64,000 bases of DNA from Paraburkholderia sp. Ac-20340 (GCF_017104965.1 NZ_JAAGPR010000004.1:248001-312000), one strand, 5' to 3'. Positions 52,807 through 61,946 are shown, counted from the stretch's first letter. Notes: generated from the sequence alone by a model not told the origin. Translations and numbers: made by a program.

Positions 52807-52843
52807 GTTGCGTCACGAAACTTGAGGTAGTATCGGCTTCACC

Positions 52844-53356
52844 ATGTACCGAAAACGCCTTGATGGAATGAACTGTTCGATAGCCCGCGCGCTCGACGAA
52901 GTTGGCGAGTGGTGGACCTTATTGATCGTTCGCGAATGCACGCAGGGGAGCACGCGCTTCGACGAGTTTCAGGGGGCGCTGGGTATCGCGCGCAATGTGC
53001 TCGCCGCGCGGCTTGAACGCATGATCGAACTGGGGATTCTCGAACGCTTCCCGCTGGCGGCGCGCGCGAATACATTCGGCTACCGGCTGACGACGAAAGG
53101 TGCCGATCTCTATCCCGTGCTGGTCGCACTCATGCAATGGGGCGATAAATGGCTGGCCGTCGACGGACGTGCGCCCATCGCGCTTGTCGAGGAGGCGAGC
53201 GGTGAACCCGTCGAAACGATGGGCGTAACAGGGGCGCATGGACGCGCGCTGCGCTTTCAGGATGTGCGTTTCGCGCCGGGGCCAGGCGCCACCGGCGCGA
53301 CGCATGCGGTGATCGAAACCCGCAATGTGCGGGTTCTTGGCGATGCGGACGATTAA
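52844..53356 (+). CDS. HxlR-family transcriptional regulator
   Basis: 170 residues. The HxlR winged helix covers about residues 5-95: MNCSIARALDEVGEWWTLLIVRECTQGSTRFDEFQGALGIARNVLAARLERMIELGILERFP, with the usual N-terminal cysteine. A C-terminal stretch of about 70 residues is variable. It is divergent from the MFS gene and may control it, and possibly also the PEP-mutase-family gene at 43978 through the shared element. Confidence 0.9.
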   Translation: MYRKRLDGMNCSIARALDEVGEWWTLLIVRECTQGSTRFDEFQGALGIARNVLAARLERMIELGILERFPLAARANTFGYRLTTKGADLYPVLVALMQWGDKWLAVDGRAPIALVEEASGEPVETMGVTGAHGRALRFQDVRFAPGPGATGATHAVIETRNVRVLGDADD

Positions 53357-53363
53357 ACGCCAA

Positions 53364-54284
53364 TCAGCTTTTCTGCTGCTTGCCGAAACCCGATAGCGAT
53401 TGGCGCAGCTTCGGCGCAGCGAAATCGATAAAGTTGCGCAGCTTCAGTGCCATAAGATTTCTGGAAACGTGAACCAGATGAATCGGCACAGGTTCCACTT
53501 CGAACTGCGGAAGCAGGATCTCTAGCTGCCCGGCTTTGAGCGCTTCATCGGCATCGTGCTCGAAGACCAGCGTGATACCCACGCCGTCCACCGCCGCGCT
53601 AACGGCCGCATCGGGGGCGGTCACTTCCAGTCGCGCCTTGACTTCGAGCGTCAGCAGTTTGCCGGTCGATGGCAGCCGAAAGCGCCACGGCGAAAGATAA
53701 GGGCTGTTGAAAACCACACACGCAGATTTCGGCAATTCCGCCGGGTCATGCGGTGCCGCGTGCCTGCCCAGGAAAGCGGGGCTCGCACACAGAATGGGCC
53801 GCAGCGAACCGACTCGCGTGGCGATCATATTGCTGTCGGCCAGTTCGCCGATCCGCACAGCCAGATCCGCATGGGCATCGATCAGGTCGATATTGCGATC
53901 GGACAGCAGCAGGCGAACGGTGATGTCGGGATATTGCGCGAGGAATTGATTGATCACCGGTAGCACGTGCAGGCGCCCGAGTTGCACCGGCGCGGTCACC
54001 ACCAGTTCCCCACGCGCGGTAGTGAATTCGCCGGTGGCTTCGTGCTCCTGCTCGCGAACCATATCGAGAATGCGGCGCGCGGCGGCAACATAGGCTGCGC
54101 CGGCATCGGTCAGCGTGATCTTTCGCGTGGTGCGGATCAACAGGCGTGTGCCGAGCATCTCTTCGAGATCGGCAACCTTGCGCGTGAGCGTGGTCACGGG
54201 AATCTTCAACTCGCGCGCGGCGGCGGAGAGGCTGCCCGCATCCACCGCGCCTAGCAGCATTTCCATCGCTTCGAGTCGGTCCAC
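53364..54284 (-). CDS. LysR-family transcriptional regulator
   Basis: 306 residues. The N-terminal helix-turn-helix is AMEMLLGAVDAGSLSAAARELKIPVTTLTRKVADLEEMLGTRLLIRTTRKITLTDAG, followed by an effector domain of the CrgA/TolR-like group (PVQLGRLHVLPVINQFLAQYPDITVRLLLSDRNIDLIDAHADLAVRIG). It converges on the HxlR gene with only 7 bases between stops. It lies downstream of the alkylation-repair genes on the same strand. Its target is not evident. Confidence 0.92.
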   Translation of the reverse strand: MDRLEAMEMLLGAVDAGSLSAAARELKIPVTTLTRKVADLEEMLGTRLLIRTTRKITLTDAGAAYVAAARRILDMVREQEHEATGEFTTARGELVVTAPVQLGRLHVLPVINQFLAQYPDITVRLLLSDRNIDLIDAHADLAVRIGELADSNMIATRVGSLRPILCASPAFLGRHAAPHDPAELPKSACVVFNSPYLSPWRFRLPSTGKLLTLEVKARLEVTAPDAAVSAAVDGVGITLVFEHDADEALKAGQLEILLPQFEVEPVPIHLVHVSRNLMALKLRNFIDFAAPKLRQSLSGFGKQQKS

Positions 54285-54327
54285 GGTGTTTGCCCGGAGG
54301 GAATGAGTTGCGGGTTATTGTATGAGA

Positions 54328-54852
54328 TCAGAACAGCGCTTTCTGCGGCTTGCCGCGCCAGGCCGCATCTTCGATCAGCAACAGTCTTTCTTTCGCGGCA
54401 AGTCCGCCTGCGAAACCCGTCAATTCGCCCGACGAACCGATAACGCGATGGCAGGGCGCGATGATGGAAACCGGATTGCGTCCATTCGCGGCACCGACCG
54501 CGCGCACCGCACGTGGGTTGCCGATCCGCGTTGCGATCTGCGCATAGGTGCGGGTCTCGCCGTAAGGAATCTCGAGCAAGGCATTCCAGACCTGCTTCTG
54601 AAAATCTGAACCGATAAAATCGATACGGACATCGAAGGTGTTTCGCTTGCCGATGAAATATTCGCTTAGCTGACGCTCCACTTCCAGCAGCGTGGGATCG
54701 TCATTGGCTTCCTGCAAGCTGCCGAGCCGCACGCGCCCTGGGCGCTCTTTTTCCCACAGGATGGCCACCAGCGCGCACTCGCGCGACACCAGCGTGAGCT
54801 TGCCTACCGGGGACGGCATGAACTTGTACAGAAAAGCTGTCTCGTGCTGCAT
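54328..54852 (-). CDS. ogt: Methylated-DNA-protein cysteine methyltransferase
   Basis: 174 residues, Ogt/AGT length, without an Ada regulatory domain. The active-site signature is IAPCHRVIG with acceptor Cys134, preceded by the DNA-binding QKQVWNALLEIPYGETRTYAQIATRIGNPRAVRAVGAANGRNP. It removes methyl groups from O6-methylguanine in a suicide reaction. It follows the tag-like gene by 49 bases on the same strand, so the two form an alkylation-repair pair. Confidence 0.94.
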   Translation of the reverse strand: MQHETAFLYKFMPSPVGKLTLVSRECALVAILWEKERPGRVRLGSLQEANDDPTLLEVERQLSEYFIGKRNTFDVRIDFIGSDFQKQVWNALLEIPYGETRTYAQIATRIGNPRAVRAVGAANGRNPVSIIAPCHRVIGSSGELTGFAGGLAAKERLLLIEDAAWRGKPQKALF

Positions 54853-54901
54853 GCTTGCCTCTTTGGCTGGAGCGTTCGCGCGTCAAGAGCCGGGTGCCAT
54901 T

Positions 54902-55540
54902 TCACCTTGTCCACACGCCGGAACTGCCACGCCGGTGACTATCGATCAAGTGTGTATCCACGATGCCGGCCGCTTCCATGAGCGCAAACATCGTGGTGGG
55001 ACCCACGAATTTGAAGCCGCGTTTGCGCAGTGCCTTGCTCAACGCAATGGATTCTTCGGATGTGGTGGGAATATCCGCCATCGTACGCGGTGCGGGCGTG
55101 GCGGCGGGCTTGAATGACCAGATGAATTCGACCAGGCCGCCATCCTTGCGTAATTCGATAACTGCCTGGGCATTGTTGATGGCGGCGTCGATTTTTGCCC
55201 GATTGCGGATGATGCCGGTATCCCCAAGCAGGCGTTCGATATCGCGCGCGCCAAACTTCGCAACGAGGTCAGGGTCGAAATGGCTGAATGCCTTGCGCAG
55301 CGCTTCGCGCTTTTGCAGAACGATCAACCAGGACAGCCCCGATTGAAATGCTTCCAGACTGATGCGCTCGAATAGCCCGCGCTCGTCGAGAACCGGCATG
55401 CCCCATTCCGAATCGTAATACGCGCGCAGCAAGAGATTGTTCACGGCCCAAGGCGGTCGTTTCAAGCCATCGTCGCAGACGATCGCCTGGCCGTTCGCCG
55501 ATGCGTCGACAATGGCTTGGCTCAATGCCTTTTCTTTCAA
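54902..55540 (-). CDS. tag: DNA-3-methyladenine glycosylase I
   Basis: 212 residues. The HhH-GPD-like Tag fold is clear: YYDSEWGMPVLDERGLFERISLEAFQSGLSWLIVLQKREALR, DTGIIRNRAKIDAAINNAQAV, ALRKRGFKFVGPTTMFALMEAAGIVDTHLI. The glutamate and tryptophan of the base pocket are present (SLEAFQSGLSW). The zinc snap of E. coli TAG is incomplete: the YHDNEWG histidine is replaced by Tyr (YYDSEWG), and the final cysteine is Ser (HLIDS). It excises 3-methyladenine. Confidence 0.9.
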   Translation of the reverse strand: MKEKALSQAIVDASANGQAIVCDDGLKRPPWAVNNLLLRAYYDSEWGMPVLDERGLFERISLEAFQSGLSWLIVLQKREALRKAFSHFDPDLVAKFGARDIERLLGDTGIIRNRAKIDAAINNAQAVIELRKDGGLVEFIWSFKPAATPAPRTMADIPTTSEESIALSKALRKRGFKFVGPTTMFALMEAAGIVDTHLIDSHRRGSSGVWTR

Positions 55541-55655
55541 GATCGCGTCTCCAGGCCGATTGGGTTGTGCTGTGCGGGCTTTAGTCTCCGGAGGATTTTA
55601 ACCGTCGCCGCGATTCAGGCTATCGAAGTCCGGAATCGTGGATTATGCATATCAT

Positions 55656-56099
55656 TCAGGTTTTTTGCTGCGATTCGTCGTCCACGTGACTGACTGCGGA
55701 CGCAAGAATCAATTGCCCTTCGTTGAACGGCACGCCGTATCGGCCGGCTGTCGGTCTATACACAGGATCGCCTGGCTGAATCGTCAGACCCGTGGCCGCG
55801 CATTGCGCGCGCCGGCGCGAGTGACACATGCGCCAGATCTGTTCGCCGTAGCAGCCCGTGCGCGGATCGCTCCAGCGAACCGCAATCGTGCGGACCGTCG
55901 GATGGTCAATGACAACGGCGGGGAAGCCCGGCGCGCTACCAGGCGCTTTGTCGTTGTCGACGCGGTCATTCGCGTGGCGCGTAGTCGTGCGGCCGCGATG
56001 TGACTTGCTCACTTCGGGCTTCGCAATGGCGGGCTCGTGCGGGAACAAAAGATCCAGCAGGGCATGTTCGAAGAGTTGTTGCTCAGTCGTCTGGTACAT
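55656..56099 (-). CDS. DUF3331 family protein
   Basis: 147 residues. The C-terminal two thirds match the Burkholderia-specific DUF3331 type: AVRWSDPRTGCYGEQIWRMCHSRRRAQCAATGLTIQPGDPVYRP, with three cysteines that may bind a metal, then a short hydrophobic tail. The first 60 residues are polar and variable. The function is unknown. Such genes recur in many copies on Burkholderia secondary replicons. It supports the taxonomic reading of the window. Confidence 0.8.
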   Translation of the reverse strand: MYQTTEQQLFEHALLDLLFPHEPAIAKPEVSKSHRGRTTTRHANDRVDNDKAPGSAPGFPAVVIDHPTVRTIAVRWSDPRTGCYGEQIWRMCHSRRRAQCAATGLTIQPGDPVYRPTAGRYGVPFNEGQLILASAVSHVDDESQQKT

Positions 56100-56451
56100 G
56101 GCTGTCCTTGTACGGGCCGCAGCCAGAGCGTCCGGGCGTGTCTGCGGCGAGTGCCCGCAATCATAAGTGCAGCCTTTCGGCGGATAAATCCTGCGATCCT
56201 AAATTCACTATTCGGATCTTCCCGACAATGGCGATGTTTGGGGGGATTTCGAAGGGACTAGCGGGAAGCCGAGGTGTGAAAGGCGATCCCGATCGAGTAC
56301 GGCGGACGCGCACAATAAACATCGGAATGCGAAGTAATTGATGAAAACCTCAGCCGGGTAAATTCGTATCGACTCAATGTCTTTCAAAGCCTATTGAGTC
56401 GTATGACCACGCTTCGCGCGGCATTCGACGCGCCACGCGTTACCCAGATGC
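56100..56451. other. Intergenic stretch without recognised features
   Basis: 352 bases between the DUF3331 gene and the end of the XRE-cupin gene. Only short open frames without ribosome sites; no clear hairpin, repeat or promoter was seen. Confidence 0.5.
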
Positions 56452-57024
56452 CTAAAAAAGCCGTGGCGTGCCGACCCAGACGAGTACCGCTTCGTCGTCG
56501 CGCGAATTGGTCCAGCTATGCGGCACGGTCGATTCGTAATGCGCGCTGTCGCCCGCGCCGAGCACGAAAGACTTGCCTTCCAGCGTGATCGTCACTTCGC
56601 CGCTGAGCACGTGGACGAATTCCTCGCCCGCGTGCGTGGTGACTTCGCTCGCCCGCTTGCCCGGCGGCATGCGCACGAGGATGGATTCCAACTGGCGCCC
56701 GCCCGACTGATTCGAAAGGCGCGCGAACAGATTGGTGGAATCGGCGAAGGAAAAATACTGCAGATCCTTGTGACGCCGTACGCAACCTTCCTCGGTGGGC
56801 GTATCGACGAAATAGCTGACCGGCACGCCCAGCGCCTTGGCGATGCTCACGAGCGAGGTGATCGACGGGCTGGCGTGGTCGCGTTCGACCTGCGAGAGAA
56901 AGGGCTTGGAAAGCTGGGAGACGGTCGCGACGTCGTCGAGCGTGCGGCCCTGGCGCTGACGCAGCGAGCGGATCTTGCTGCCGACGGAGACGACGTTTTG
57001 AGTTTCGACGGTTTTCGATGCCAT
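56452..57024 (-). CDS. XRE-family regulator with C-terminal cupin domain
   Basis: 190 residues from the ATG at 57024. The N-terminal helix-turn-helix (SVGSKIRSLRQRQGRTLDDVATVSQLSKPFLSQVERDHASPSITSLVSIAKALGVPVSYFV) is followed by a small cupin barrel (VTTHAGEEFVHVLSGEVTITLEGKSFVLGAGDSAHYESTVPHSWTNS). This SutR/PuuR-like layout senses small molecules in the cupin pocket. The target is unknown: the gap to the LysR gene (57025-57292) is A/T-rich and could hold its own promoter. Confidence 0.9.
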   Translation of the reverse strand: MASKTVETQNVVSVGSKIRSLRQRQGRTLDDVATVSQLSKPFLSQVERDHASPSITSLVSIAKALGVPVSYFVDTPTEEGCVRRHKDLQYFSFADSTNLFARLSNQSGGRQLESILVRMPPGKRASEVTTHAGEEFVHVLSGEVTITLEGKSFVLGAGDSAHYESTVPHSWTNSRDDEAVLVWVGTPRLF

Positions 57025-57292
57025 GGTGAAGCCGGGTCGCTTGTATTGGAAGCGCAGCAACCTTTTGCTGCGCAACACTTGGGTCTCGGTGGTCGGGTTA
57101 TCGGTTCTGTTATACGGCTACCTGATAATAACATCGCCAATATGATTGCGGATTCGATATTTTCAGTTTTGCATCGCAGGGCACGACGCATTCGAATTGC
57201 GCAGAATCGATAAATAGGGCGATGCATAAAGACCGCTGAAATGGCGATTATATTTCTTGCGATTGCAATTGCGCTCGCCATTCCCCTTCGGG

Positions 57293-58162
57293 TCATAACC
57301 GCGCCGAAGCGCTTGCGACATCGAGAAACGCCTGCACGATTCCGCGCTTGCGCTGGGTATGCAGGCAGGCAAGCGAATCGATATTGCAACCGCGCAATTC
57401 CTCGACCGGAATCGCAATGGAGCGCTCGCCATCGGGGATTTCGCGCTCCAGCACGAAGCCAATCCCCAAACCTTGCCGCACGGCTTCGAGCACGCCTTCG
57501 CGACTGCCCAGCTTCATGGCTGTCGGCGGCGACACCTTTGCGTGGCGCAAGGCATCGTCGACGAGGCGCTGCGTGTTGGAACCCGCCTCGCGGCGGATCA
57601 GCGGATACGCCGCGAGATCGGCGAGAGACACGCTGCTCGCCGTCGCGAGCGGATGGCCCTCGGGCACGAGCACGCGCATGTCCTGGCGCGCGACCGGAAC
57701 CAGGGCCACGCGGGGATCGCTTTTCGCATTGCCGATCACGGCGGCATCGACGCGATACGCCAGCAGATCGTCCCAGACCTCGCGCTGGCTGCCGAACGAC
57801 ACCGATATCTCGATGCCCGGATAGTGCGCGCGAAACGCCGCGACCACCTGCAGAACGACCTGCGGCCCGTCGGCGGCGAGTTTGAGGCTACCGTGGCGGA
57901 ACATCGTCGCGCGGCTGACCATGTCCTCGATCTGCTCTTCGGTGGCGAACATCTGTCGGGTCAGCTCGAACAGCGGTCGGGCGGCATCGGTGAGCGTCAC
58001 GCCGTCGTTCGTGCGGATAAACAGCGCCTGCTTGCAGTCGTCTTCGAGATTGCGGATCTGCGTCGTGATGGCCGGTTGCGTCAGGCCCAGCAGGCTCGCG
58101 GCCTTCGTGAAGCTACCTTCGCGCGCGACCGCATCGAACGCCCGAAGCTGGAAATAACGCAT
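57293..58162 (-). CDS. LysR-family regulator
   Basis: 289 residues from the ATG at 58162 (MRYFQLRAFDAVAREGSFTKAASLLGLTQPAITTQIRNLEDDCKQALFIR). The helix-turn-helix is at the N-terminus and the effector domain follows (VRQGLGIGFVLEREI). An ATG in frame at 58210 would add 16 residues without support. It is divergent from the AllA-family gene 128 bases away and probably controls it. Confidence 0.9.
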   Translation of the reverse strand: MRYFQLRAFDAVAREGSFTKAASLLGLTQPAITTQIRNLEDDCKQALFIRTNDGVTLTDAARPLFELTRQMFATEEQIEDMVSRATMFRHGSLKLAADGPQVVLQVVAAFRAHYPGIEISVSFGSQREVWDDLLAYRVDAAVIGNAKSDPRVALVPVARQDMRVLVPEGHPLATASSVSLADLAAYPLIRREAGSNTQRLVDDALRHAKVSPPTAMKLGSREGVLEAVRQGLGIGFVLEREIPDGERSIAIPVEELRGCNIDSLACLHTQRKRGIVQAFLDVASASARL

Positions 58163-58289
58163 CGCCACCTTGAACCTCAAGACATAAATATGAATGCCGA
58201 AATATAGCACTCGTATTAATTTGACCGCCGATGGGGCGGGATTCTAAGCTTGGCGGCATGACGCTTCGAAATTATTCGTGAGACAAAAG

Positions 58290-58943
58290 ATGAGCCAGGC
58301 AATCGACTACCTCAATCCGAACCTGCCGCGAGGGCTGCGGCGCGTGGTCATGCCCGTAATCGATGCAACGCCGGAATCGTTGGCGGGCTACGGCAAACTG
58401 GTGGACGACCCCCGGGCGTGTCAGGTCGAAATCGTGCAATGGCCGGCGACAGGTTCGCGGCCGATCGACCCGGGAACGGGCGATGAAGCGGGCACGACCG
58501 AAGGGGTTTTCGTCAGCGAATGGCGCGGCGACATTCTCTATGGCCGTAACGAAGCCGTGGGCGGGCATTACGTTCTGGCCTACGCCAGGGAGCCCGAGCA
58601 TGCGCGCGAAGAGAGCGGGGACATGCCGCAGCGCATGTTGCTTTGGCATGCTAACTATCATCCCGATGGCGGTCAGCTATTCTTTCCGCTCGATCATCAG
58701 CCGTTTTATGTGCCGCTAGCGCTTCCGGGCGACGACATCACGCCGGAGAAGTTCGTCTGCTTTCGCTTCGACGGGAAAAGAGGCCTCTATATTCATCCGA
58801 ATATCTGGCACGAAGGCGTATTCACGCTGGCAGGAACCCAGCGATTCTTCGACAAACAAGGCGCGGTTCACGCACGCGTGTCGGTTGAATTTGCGGCGGA
58901 GTTTGGCTGTCTGCTGGAGGCGCCGATAGCGCGCGACGCCTGA
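58290..58943 (+). CDS. Ureidoglycolate lyase (AllA)-family protein
   Basis: 217 residues from the ATG at 58290. The AllA/cupin-like fold is seen in YGKLVDDP, GDILYGRNEAVGGHYVLAYAREPEH, HPDGGQLFFPLDHQPFYVPLALPGDD and GLYIHPNIWHEGVF. It is longer than E. coli AllA (160), with a longer N-terminus. AllA breaks ureidoglycolate into glyoxylate and urea in purine use. No other purine gene is nearby, so the exact substrate is uncertain. The divergent LysR regulator suggests inducible expression. Confidence 0.72.
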   Translation: MSQAIDYLNPNLPRGLRRVVMPVIDATPESLAGYGKLVDDPRACQVEIVQWPATGSRPIDPGTGDEAGTTEGVFVSEWRGDILYGRNEAVGGHYVLAYAREPEHAREESGDMPQRMLLWHANYHPDGGQLFFPLDHQPFYVPLALPGDDITPEKFVCFRFDGKRGLYIHPNIWHEGVFTLAGTQRFFDKQGAVHARVSVEFAAEFGCLLEAPIARDA

Positions 58944-58973
58944 TAGCAGCGAAGCAAACGATGGTCGCGGGTT

Positions 58974-59192
58974 TTAACGTCGCCGCTGCAAAAGCTCATG
59001 CGCGGCATAGACGACCGCAATCACGCCCAGCAGCACGGCAGTCACCGCAAATGACTGGCTTGCCTGCGTTGCCGATGTCGATGTCATCGCATGGCACCAT
59101 AGGCCTGCGCCAGTTACCGAGAGAACCAGGCCGAGTGCGAACAACCACAGCGGTGTCGCGCTTCGCGCATTGAGTTTATGTGAGAGTTTCAT
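58974..59192 (-). CDS. Small membrane protein with two predicted helices
   Basis: 72 residues from the ATG at 59192. Two hydrophobic segments (PLWLFALGLVLSVTGAGLW and AVTAVLLGVIAVVYAAHELL) are joined by a polar T/S-rich loop, with a basic end (LLQRRR). No family recognised. Longer frames reaching 59567 run into non-coding sequence. The function is unknown. Confidence 0.55.
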   Translation of the reverse strand: MKLSHKLNARSATPLWLFALGLVLSVTGAGLWCHAMTSTSATQASQSFAVTAVLLGVIAVVYAAHELLQRRR

Positions 59193-59557
59193 GGCCTTTA
59201 CCCCGTTCGTACTGTAGACCCTGTCATGGTTAGCGTACGCGGCGGGGCCATCATCGACAAGTACATCAAAATTCTTTTTGTCGATGAATAGAGACGTTTC
59301 ACTCGCGCTGAGTTGAGCGGGTGGGAGCATATCGAGTCGATTGTCGGGCACCTGGATGTCGTCAGGTCGAAGGCGGCGTATCGGGCGATGACGCATTCGC
59401 AAGACAAGACAAATCGCACCCAAAGTCAAATCATTCTGCGGACTTTCGACCTGACAAAAACTTCGTTCACGTGGCCCAACTGCACCTTTAGAGTGCGTGC
59501 TGTGCGACCGGGCGGCCAGAGCCCGACGACGCAACACACAACAAAGGAAATACGGCA
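59193..59557. other. Intergenic stretch upstream of the ABC importer
   Basis: 365 bases. Only short unsupported open frames. The composition is more A/T-rich in 59255-59300 and 59395-59470, where promoters for the small membrane gene and the binding-protein gene may lie. No palindrome or repeat stands out. Confidence 0.5.
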
Positions 59558-60391
59558 ATGAAGACAAAGATCAGGGGCGCAGTGCTTCCCGCACTGCTGA
59601 CGGCGCTGCTGGCCGTGGCATCGAACGCAGCGCACGCCGACCGTCTCGACGACATCAAGAAAGCCGGCGTGCTGCGCGTGGCCGCGTTCGACAGCAATCC
59701 GCCGTTCGGTTTCGTCGATGCCAGCGATAACCGTATCGTCGGGCTCGACGTGGACTACGCGCAGGCTGTGGCCACGCGCCTGGGCGTGAAGCTCGAAGTG
59801 CAGCCGACCAACCCGGCGAACCGCATTGCGTTCCTCAAATCGGGCAAGGTCGATCTCGTGTTCGCCAACTTCACGATCACGGACGAGCGCAAGAAGGAAG
59901 TCGATTTCAGCACGCCGTATTTTGCCTCGGGCACGCAGTTCATCGCGAAGAAAGGCACGCTGAAGTCGCCGGATCAACTCAATAGCCTGCGCATTGGCGC
60001 CGATAAAGGCACGACGAACGAACAGCAGGTCCGCGCGAAATATCCCAATGCCACCATCGTCGCTTATGACGACACGCCGTTCGCGTTCGCCGCGCTGCGC
60101 ACGGGCAACGTGCAGGCCATCACGCAGGACGGCCCGAAGCTGGTGGCCTTGCTCGCGCGCGTGCCGGACAAGACGAACTACGAGATCGCGCCGTTCACCA
60201 TCTCCAACGACTATGAAGGCGTGGGTGTGCCCAAGGGCGAAACCCGCCTGCTCGACGCGGTGAATTCGACGCTCACGCATCTCGAAGCCGACGGCCAGGC
60301 CGCCCAGATCTACGACAAATGGTTCGGCCCGAAGAGCGCCGCGCCGCTGCCGCGTCTGTTCAAGATCGGCGATCCGCAAAAGAATAGTTGA
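59558..60391 (+). CDS. Amino-acid ABC transporter, periplasmic binding protein (SBP family 3)
   Basis: 277 residues with a signal peptide ending NAAHA. The family 3 binding-protein pattern is DDIKKAGVLRVAAFDSNPPFGFVDASDNRIVGLDVDYAQAVATRLG, followed by KVDLVFANFTITDERKKEVDFSTPYF and IGADKGTTNEQQVRAKYPNATIVAYDD. It binds a polar amino acid or a related compound and hands it to the two permeases downstream. A hairpin after the stop probably keeps its mRNA in excess over that for the permeases. Confidence 0.93.
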   Translation: MKTKIRGAVLPALLTALLAVASNAAHADRLDDIKKAGVLRVAAFDSNPPFGFVDASDNRIVGLDVDYAQAVATRLGVKLEVQPTNPANRIAFLKSGKVDLVFANFTITDERKKEVDFSTPYFASGTQFIAKKGTLKSPDQLNSLRIGADKGTTNEQQVRAKYPNATIVAYDDTPFAFAALRTGNVQAITQDGPKLVALLARVPDKTNYEIAPFTISNDYEGVGVPKGETRLLDAVNSTLTHLEADGQAAQIYDKWFGPKSAAPLPRLFKIGDPQKNS

Positions 60392-60412
60392 TTCGCCGTC
60401 TCGCCATCCGGT

Positions 60413-60444
60413 CCCGGGCTTCGCTTGATAGCGGCCCGGGTTTT
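60413..60444 (+). terminator. Hairpin between binding-protein and permease genes
   Basis: CCCGGGC, 14-base loop, GCCCGGG, then TTTT. A short rho-independent-type stem that may end part of the transcripts, giving more binding protein than permease, as is common in ABC importers. Confidence 0.7.
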
Positions 60445-60465
60445 GTGCTTTTCGCTTCCTGATTC

Positions 60466-61197
60466 ATGCATACCTGGCTTGAACCCAAGTACTTCGCGTG
60501 GCTCGAACAGGGCCTCGTCGTTACCGTGTTGCTGTCTGTCTGCGCGGGCGTGTGCGCAACTTTTTGCGGCTTCGTCCTGGCCATCGCGCGTACCGCAGCG
60601 AACGCGGCGATGGCGCGCGCCGCTGCGCTTTATGTGTTCGTATTCCGCAATTCGCCGCTGCTGGTGCAATTGCTGTTCTGGTATTTCGGCGCGGCCGCGT
60701 TGATGCCTGCGGAGTGGATGACGTGGCTCAACGCGGCTCACGTCGTCGCCTTGGGACCGCTCACGCTGCGCTGGCCGAGCTTCGAACTGCTCGCGGGCTG
60801 GCTCGGGCTCACCTGCTATACGACGGCGTTTATCGGCGAAGAATTTCGTGCGGGTCTGCGCGGCGTGAGCGGGGCGCAGGCACAGGCCGCGGCGGCGCTC
60901 GGCATGCACCGCTATACCGCGCTGCGTTACGTGATCCTGCCGCAGGCGTTGCGCATCGCGACGCCGCCGCTCGCGGGCCAGTATATGAACCTCGTGAAGA
61001 ACTCATCGCTGGCCATGGCAATTGGCGTTGCCGAACTCTCGTATATGTCGCGCCAGGTGGATACCGAAACGTTCAAGACGTTTCAGGCTTTCGGTATTGC
61101 GACGGTGTTTTACGTGCTGACGATTGCCGTGATCGAAGTGGCGCTCGTGGTCTGGCAGCGCACCGGCACGCGCGCCCTGTCGCGAGGTCGCGCATGA
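60466..61197 (+). CDS. Amino-acid ABC transporter permease (HisM/GltJ type)
   Basis: 243 residues, about five membrane segments. The HisMQ signatures are VFRNSPLLVQLLFWYF and, in the cytoplasmic loop, the EAA-type motif QAAAALGMHRYTALRYVILPQALRIATPPL, which docks the ATPase. It forms half of the membrane channel with the next gene, whose start overlaps its stop by 4 bases. Confidence 0.93.
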   Translation: MHTWLEPKYFAWLEQGLVVTVLLSVCAGVCATFCGFVLAIARTAANAAMARAAALYVFVFRNSPLLVQLLFWYFGAAALMPAEWMTWLNAAHVVALGPLTLRWPSFELLAGWLGLTCYTTAFIGEEFRAGLRGVSGAQAQAAAALGMHRYTALRYVILPQALRIATPPLAGQYMNLVKNSSLAMAIGVAELSYMSRQVDTETFKTFQAFGIATVFYVLTIAVIEVALVVWQRTGTRALSRGRA

Positions 61198-61880
61198 CGA
61201 CCATCGACTGGCTCGCGACGCTGCGTTATCTGCTGCTCGGTTCGTTTCCGGCCGGACCGCTCGGCGGCGTTGCGCTGACGCTCGCGCTTTCATTGACATC
61301 GGCCGTGCTGGCGGCGCTGATCGGCCTGGCCGGCGGCGTGGCGCTGGCGATGACGCGCGGCGTCGCCCATCTCGCGCTCACGGCGGTCGTGGCATTTTTC
61401 CGCGCCATTCCCGTGCTGATGCTGATTTTCTGGACCTTCTTCCTGATGCCGGTTTTACTGCACGTCGATGTGCCGGGTCTGGCGACCGTGGTTTGCGCGC
61501 TCGCGCTGATCGGCGGCGCTTATCTTTCGCATTCGGTCTACGCGGGCATCGTGTCGATCGGCAAAGGGCAGCGCGATGCGGCGCTTTCGCTGGGGCTGAC
61601 GCAGTGGCAGGCGCTCAGGGAAGTGGTCCTGCCGCAAGCCGTGCGCGTGATGATGCCGTCGTTCGTCAATCAGTGGGTGTCGCTGATCAAGGACACGTCG
61701 CTCGCGTATATCGTCGGCGTGCCGGAATTTACTTTTCTCGCGAACCAGTTGAATAACCGTTTGATGGTTTATCCCGCACAGATCTTTTTATTTGTTGCGC
61801 TGGTTTATCTGCTGTTGTGCGGCGGGCTTCAGTGGCTTGCCCATCGTCTGCTGGTTAAAGGCGCGCCCGCCGGGCGTTGA
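61194..61880 (+). CDS. Amino-acid ABC transporter permease (HisQ/GltK type)
   Basis: 228 residues from the ATG at 61194 (ATGA overlap); a longer frame from 60498 is a shadow. HisMQ signature FFRAIPVLMLIFWTFF and EAA motif DAALSLGLTQWQALREVVLPQAVRVMMPSF. It is the second half of the importer channel. No ATP-binding subunit follows: a terminator stands 42 bases after the stop and the next gene is unrelated. The ATPase must be encoded elsewhere. Confidence 0.93.
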   Translation: MTTIDWLATLRYLLLGSFPAGPLGGVALTLALSLTSAVLAALIGLAGGVALAMTRGVAHLALTAVVAFFRAIPVLMLIFWTFFLMPVLLHVDVPGLATVVCALALIGGAYLSHSVYAGIVSIGKGQRDAALSLGLTQWQALREVVLPQAVRVMMPSFVNQWVSLIKDTSLAYIVGVPEFTFLANQLNNRLMVYPAQIFLFVALVYLLLCGGLQWLAHRLLVKGAPAGR

Positions 61881-61921
61881 GGCGGTTTTTCGCGCGCATC
61901 AACTCACTCCCTTCCTTACCC

Positions 61922-61946
61922 GGGCCCATAAAAAATGGGCCTTTCT
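61922..61946 (+). terminator. Rho-independent terminator after the ABC importer
   Basis: GGCCCAT, loop AAAAA, ATGGGCC, followed by TTTCTT. Perfect 7-bp stem placed 43 bases after the permease stop. Confidence 0.75.
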
